Assembly: GCA_025330725.1 (NCBI GenBank)
Contig: JAIWND010000040.1
Coordinates: forward strand, 158,086 to 222,085
Reading direction: 5' to 3'
DNA from: Chlamydoabsidia padenii
Lineage: Eukaryota > Mucoromycota > Mucoromycetes > Mucorales > Cunninghamellaceae
DNA length: 64,000 bases
The notes under the pieces: model-generated
The model's input: only the letters and a program-made list of their open reading frames with translations
What the model was told of the DNA's origin: nothing
Database searches by the model: none
Program-made: the position numbers and the translations under genes
In this document: positions 59,770 through 64,000 of the stretch, piece after piece
Numbering within the stretch: the stretch's first letter is position 1
Layout: the number at the start of each line of letters is the position of its first letter

Positions 59770-61577
59770 GACAAAACAACCTGTACACCCAGAACAAATC
59801 TATGTCATTCCGATATCGAAACGGGTGCTGTTAATTTTGAGGTACTTCACCTCAACTTCTTCGTCTCTTTCTTCACCCACGACGGCTCTGATTCCCTTGT
59901 CCTCCTACTCCTCGCTTGAAAATCCCAATGGACTGGCGGCTGTCACAGTCTACATGGAAAACCTTTTGGAAAATTAACATGCAACCCAAGACGACAATTT
60001 GGTGGCAGTTACTCCATGGTGCCCTTTCAACGAAGGAGCGCATTGAAGCTGTTTGGCCATCCAATGGTCGATCAATCGTTCGTTTGTGTTTTTGGCACTT
60101 GAAGAGAGTTGTCAAAACTAAATTATCTAAACCAAAAACTACCATTCTTCCAATTTACAATGGATTCGATGCACACAATGAATATGAGTTCGTTGATTCT
60201 AGCTTCGTTCTCGTTCACGATGCTCGGAGAAGAGGGCGAAATCTGTTAGCGACAATAAGCCAGAGAACTGTTATATTGGAAATAATGGGAAACATTACAT
60301 ACAACATGCATGGCATGATTACCGAAGGTAAAAGTTTTTTCAGTGATTTAGAGGCAGTTATTAAAAAAGGAATTGAAATTCATGCATCAGGTCCGACATA
60401 CCATTCATCAAATGAAGCAATCTGGATGCGTTCGACAGAAGAAATCTACAACTACTGCCACGCTAACAACCTTCAGGACATTTGGGCATACCTGTATAGA
60501 AACTGGTATACAAAATCTGCATACGACCGCTGGGTGAAATCAGCCGTAAACGGTATGATCCCCATCGGAAAAACGACCATGATGATTGAAGCCCACTAAA
60601 AGGTTTTAAAACAAACACACTTGTACAGTACCATTTTAATCTCGCAAGGCTGGACTTGGTCACATTTGTAATCTTGAAACATTATTACAGAAAACTGAAA
60701 GTAAAATATCACTCAATGGTGGTGTACCGGTCAGAAACATCAACATTCGAAGCACGGTTCATGGAAGAATGGATTAAAGGAAAGGCTGCGCAGGTTTCCG
60801 GGCGCTACTACTCGAAAAATATGTCTCAGTATGTATGTGGCTGTCCCGCGTTATTGAACAGTTCTGTCACTCTATGCAAGCATTTAGTGAAAACATATAT
60901 GCTCGATCATGAGGATTTGGTTAACAGAAGATTTTTTATTAAACGATCACACACGCCACCATTCATCAGTTTCCTGCAGGTAATTATATCTAATCGACCT
61001 AATTTATTTTAACTATGCTAACTATTTCTACGCGTAGACAACCAACCCCAATCCTTACCATCCTGGTAATTATCCTCGTGAAGGCGTTTTGCCTTGTCCT
61101 CCTATGCGACGTTCGTTATCCTGTATTGCAAATGATGTTGAACCACCGGCACTGATAATCACACACCGAAGACTAGAACAGCAACAACCATCACCTTTCA
61201 CCATCCCTGATCTGATGATTCCACGCAGAAAGATTCCTAGGCGAGATCCCGAAGAAGATGACCAAGGCAACGATGAAGCCCCTGTCATGGATGAGGAGCG
61301 TAATTTGTTGGCGTTGAAAATCAGATACAAAGATAAGCGTGCCGATGCGAGAAGACTCAGAGAGCTATTAAAAAAAGTTAAGGAAGAAGAAGAAGAGGCG
61401 AGAGACAAATATGCCGGTTTGTTGGAGGTGTCAAACCCAACACAAGCAACTGTGTTTTACCGTGCTCAGAATGATGGTAGTGTCGATGCTTACATTGAGG
61501 CTGTCATCCAAGAACGCCAACGTACGACTTTACCAAGAACGTGGCAAGACGATAATACATATACAAGACACATCTAG
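59770..61577 (+). pseudogene. MULE-family transposase, decayed
   Basis: Pieces in order: the MULE CxWH block (IVRLCFWHLKRVVKTKL, 60085), the region NLQDIWAYLYRNWYTKSAYD, then the conserved IGKTTMMIEAH, where the usual following Trp is a TAA stop (60597-60599). A frameshift follows, then NLARLDLVTFVILKHYYRKL, and a SWIM zinc finger YVCGCPALLNSSVTLCKHLV (CxC...CxH). An intron near 60980-61038 leads to an Arg-rich and coiled-coil end (DARRLRELLKKVKEEEEEAR) finishing DDNTYTRHI. The stop and frame change show it is dead. MULE transposases move Mutator-like DNA transposons (family knowledge). Terminal repeats were not found. Confidence 0.75.
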
Positions 61578-62561
61578 TTCCAAAAAATAAAAATGTGTTC
61601 TTTGAGATCGCCCCCAACTTTTTTTTTTTTTTTGGTTGTCAGGGTCCCCGAAAAAAATCCCATGCCTAAATAAGGGGCACAAAGAAAGAATAAATTTTCA
61701 GTGATGTGGCCCGCGGAAATTGAATTTGTATTTTAAAGCGTTAGCTAATCACAAGTGAGACATCACACCCAAAGATTTTTTTTATAATTCCGATTCTAAA
61801 ATTGCTATTTACGGCAAGGGCAAGGCAAAATAAAATTTTGGCCAATTTTTATCCACTTTGGGATTAGTACCTTTCGTGATAGCCAATAGAATCACTGTAA
61901 TCATCATCCACTGACCACTGTCCATTGCTCATGATCACTGCTTTTCAATCACGTATTACGTGTCATTTGCTATTAAAATTTGGGAGAATAAATGGTCTTT
62001 TATTACAAATATATATATATATATGCACCAAGTTATTTCTACAGTCTATATTACGATCTATGCTACAAAGGTAAGGGCCAGCCACCGAAACGACCATAGT
62101 CAACGGAGCGACCATCATCCATCGCCGGAAAGTCTGTGAAGAGCACCGGCTCATCCATCTTCAGAAGCATCCATTCATCCATTACCTGGGGTTTCCATCC
62201 ATTCATTACCAAAGGGCTACCATCCATCGCCAAGAGATATTCATTACAAAAAGTAGTAGATAGTGAGGAATGACAATGCGCATAGCATTGTCAATAGGTA
62301 AACTAAAGCCTACTACTACAGATATTGTACAACCTTTTCTTCCCCTATCTTCAATAAACTCTTCAGGTTACAAGTAACCTCACTTTGGAATGTGCGAAGT
62401 GTTAATGTCAGATGAAAAAGAAAAAAAGTTTAAGAAAGAAGAAGAGGCCCAACAAATAAGAGTTGACAAATTTTTTAAGTTATTTGTTAAAACCCCGATC
62501 GGGCGCTGAATAAGAACAAATACTGTCCCTTTTTATTTTTTTGTACTTATTGTTCTTTAAC
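61578..62561. other. Intergenic between two transposase genes, with CATCCA-rich stretch
   Basis: From about 62090 to 62245 the sequence is an imperfect array of CATCCATC/CATCCATTCATC-type units. A TA run is at 62010-62023. A short hairpin CAATGCGCATAGCATTG lies at 62273-62289. No gene is seen; the part next to 62562 should be the 5' region of the Plavaka-like element. Confidence 0.5.
62090..62245 (+). repeat. Imperfect CATCCAT-rich tandem stretch
   Basis: Repeated CATCCATCGCC, CATCCATTCATCCATTACC and CATCCATTCATTACC units with interruptions, suggesting a degenerate minisatellite. Confidence 0.7.
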
Positions 62562-64000
62562 ATGGTTAATCCTAACATCGTGACCAGCAACAGCAACAAC
62601 AATAGCAACAATTGCAAAAGGTCTTCTTTAATTACTCGAGAAAGTAACAAGATAAAAAAGACCAATACACACGTTACAAATCTCTTACAAATCAAAACCG
62701 AGAAATTTTGTAAACTTTGCAACAAGTCCTATAACAAGAAAGCTTACAACGGTCACCTCAAGTCGAAAGGCCATTTGAAAAAGGTGGAAGAATCTGCTTC
62801 TATGGATTACACTCAGGCTATGGAATCTTCAGGAAACAACATGGAGGGTGGAACCTCAAGCAATAGTGAAAGGGATGAAGGTCATAACAGTGGCGCCGAC
62901 ATTGACAACGATACCGATGACGACGACGAAGAAGATATTTTGGGGCCATTTACTACCCGATTCAGGTGCTTTGACGAATCTGATGACGAATCCGTTGAAG
63001 GAACCGTTGGTGATCCAGGTGAAGCTGCTAACGCTGACTTTGCGACCTTCCAGGCGGATTATGATGGCTCGACATATCCTTTCAAAAACTTACAGACGAT
63101 GATCCTTCATGCCTTTATTCATGGTGACGACGAACCGGTGTCTCAGAGAACTTTAAAAAAGGTATTGTATCTGGTGGAATTGATGGTCAAGTTAAAAGGT
63201 GAAGCTGGAACTGCGCCATTCGAATTGCCAAAGCTGGATGCCCTCTTGAACTTCAACATCAGGAAGAAAAACAACGTCCCGACATTCAAGACCTCCTCTG
63301 TCGAAGTGGAAATCACCAAGTTGCAAAAACCAGCAACCACTCGCGCCACCGACACCTCTAATGATGCAGCTATCACAACAACAACAATAAAGGAAACATA
63401 TCACATCAACCTTCCTTCATCTATATTACGCCTTTTGGTCGACAACCCCAGAAAATCGCCATACATATCAGCTCTTCCCGATGACACTCCTAATGGTGCT
63501 ACTTCTCTTCAACAAGGCTCGAAATGGCGACAACATCATCTCTTCCAACAACCGGTAATGACAATCAATGGGATGGATTATTGGGTGGGGGATTTGGTTG
63601 AAGTGCATGATACAGGAAAAACTATTTGCTTGTTATTAGATAGATATTATCTGCTCTATGGCACTGTGATGGCTCAAGGGTATGAAGTCCAGGTAGTCTC
63701 ATCCAATGAATCATGTCCTTCTTTTTGTATTGTGCAATCTCGTGTCTTCTCTACTCAAATCTCAAACATCCGTGCTATCTTATCCAAGCAACCCTTGAAG
63801 CAACTCCAGTGCGTCTCTCAAACACCAGATGGATCCGGATTCATTCAACTCTCTGAACGACACCAAGAACTCATCAATGGACAACATCCGATGAAAAAAA
63901 CGATCCCCAACAGCAACGGTAAACTATACAAGGTCCAGATTGTCCCTCTTATTTTTTTTACTGACGACACTTCCGGTAACATATCGAAACAATTCAATCA
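62562..64000 (+). CDS. Plavaka-like (EnSpm/CMC) transposase, 5' part
   Basis: An open frame of 479 codons from ATG runs off the window. The N-terminus is Asn/Ser-rich, then a C2H2-type zinc finger (FCKLCNKSYNKKAYNGHLKS with KGH) and an acidic stretch (DNDTDDDDEEDILGPF). Long fungal-transposon sequence follows: TWPF-like STYPFKNLQTMILHAF, TINGMDYWVGDLVEVHDTGK and a motif near the edge, PLIFFTDDTSGNISKQFNQ. The DD-SGN-SKQ-N block with its preceding hydrophobic strand is characteristic of Plavaka transposases (family knowledge); the first Asp of that block is likely catalytic. No stop or frameshift is seen, so this copy may be intact. No intron is needed. The 3' part, and hence the other catalytic residues, lie outside. 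Confidence 0.8.
   Translation, partial: MVNPNIVTSNSNNNSNNCKRSSLITRESNKIKKTNTHVTNLLQIKTEKFCKLCNKSYNKKAYNGHLKSKGHLKKVEESASMDYTQAMESSGNNMEGGTSSNSERDEGHNSGADIDNDTDDDDEEDILGPFTTRFRCFDESDDESVEGTVGDPGEAANADFATFQADYDGSTYPFKNLQTMILHAFIHGDDEPVSQRTLKKVLYLVELMVKLKGEAGTAPFELPKLDALLNFNIRKKNNVPTFKTSSVEVEITKLQKPATTRATDTSNDAAITTTTIKETYHINLPSSILRLLVDNPRKSPYISALPDDTPNGATSLQQGSKWRQHHLFQQPVMTINGMDYWVGDLVEVHDTGKTICLLLDRYYLLYGTVMAQGYEVQVVSSNESCPSFCIVQSRVFSTQISNIRAILSKQPLKQLQCVSQTPDGSGFIQLSERHQELINGQHPMKKTIPNSNGKLYKVQIVPLIFFTDDTSGNISKQFN

Noticed and set aside
62480..62725. Minus-strand hydrophobic Leu-rich ORF
   Set aside because: It is the complement of AAC/AGC-rich codons in the Plavaka-like N-terminus.

Overview
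This window is nuclear DNA of a filamentous fungus, most likely an early-diverging one (Mucoromycota, probably Mucorales). The reasons are many short introns with GTAAGT-like donors, an A+T-rich genome full of poly-T/poly-A tracts, fungal families such as a velvet regulator, ATG26 sterol glucosyltransferase, BCS1, Sec14 and Bud14/Tea4-type proteins, and mobile DNA with Plavaka-like, MULE-like and Fanzor-like coding remains. The lineage call is inference; no rRNA or other marker is present. I found no tRNA, rRNA or CRISPR array.

Layout. 0.4-8.5 kb is a compact housekeeping block: UDP-glucose dehydrogenase, MBF1, a LITAF-domain membrane protein and an SCI1-like nuclear protein (all minus), then a BCS1-type AAA ATPase (plus). 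8.5-11.4 kb holds decayed coding remains. 11.5-14.5 kb is a DH-PH RhoGEF (minus). 14.5-17.9 kb is a repeat island: two copies of a dispersed repeat, a 366-bp foldback element and an 895-bp TIR element with a 3-bp target duplication. 17.9-24.7 kb carries a secreted purple acid phosphatase (minus) and ATG26 (plus) sharing a divergent promoter. 24.9-25.9 kb is a relic; 26.8-28.4 kb is a velvet-domain gene.

28.4-35.4 kb is the most unusual part. On the minus strand it holds a relic of a Fanzor (eukaryotic TnpB-like RuvC nuclease) and, just upstream, a frameshifted IS607-like serine recombinase gene that lies inside a 1.7-kb element bounded by 55-bp terminal inverted repeats. This mirrors the tnpA-tnpB order of IS607 elements, but in a eukaryotic, intron-containing form, and both genes are broken.

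35.5-40.2 kb is a second RhoGEF-like gene. 42.1-46.5 kb encodes nucleoporins as two separate neighbouring genes: a NUP98 gene that stops exactly where the usual NUP98-NUP96 precursor is cleaved, followed by an independent NUP96 gene. 46.8-59.5 kb is again gene-dense: methionine aminopeptidase 2, a forkhead factor, an ARID/RFX/C2H2 chromatin-remodeller subunit (RSC9/ARID2 type), an SH3 plus Ras-association scaffold and a Sec14 protein. 59.7-64 kb is transposon territory: a decayed MULE transposase, a simple-repeat stretch and the open 5' part of a Plavaka-like transposase running off the window.

Functional themes are cell wall and polarity (UGDH, two RhoGEFs, the SH3-RA protein), membrane lipids (ATG26, Sec14), transcription and chromatin (MBF1, velvet, forkhead, ARID) and nuclear pores. 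No operon-like logic is expected; neighbouring genes are mostly unrelated.
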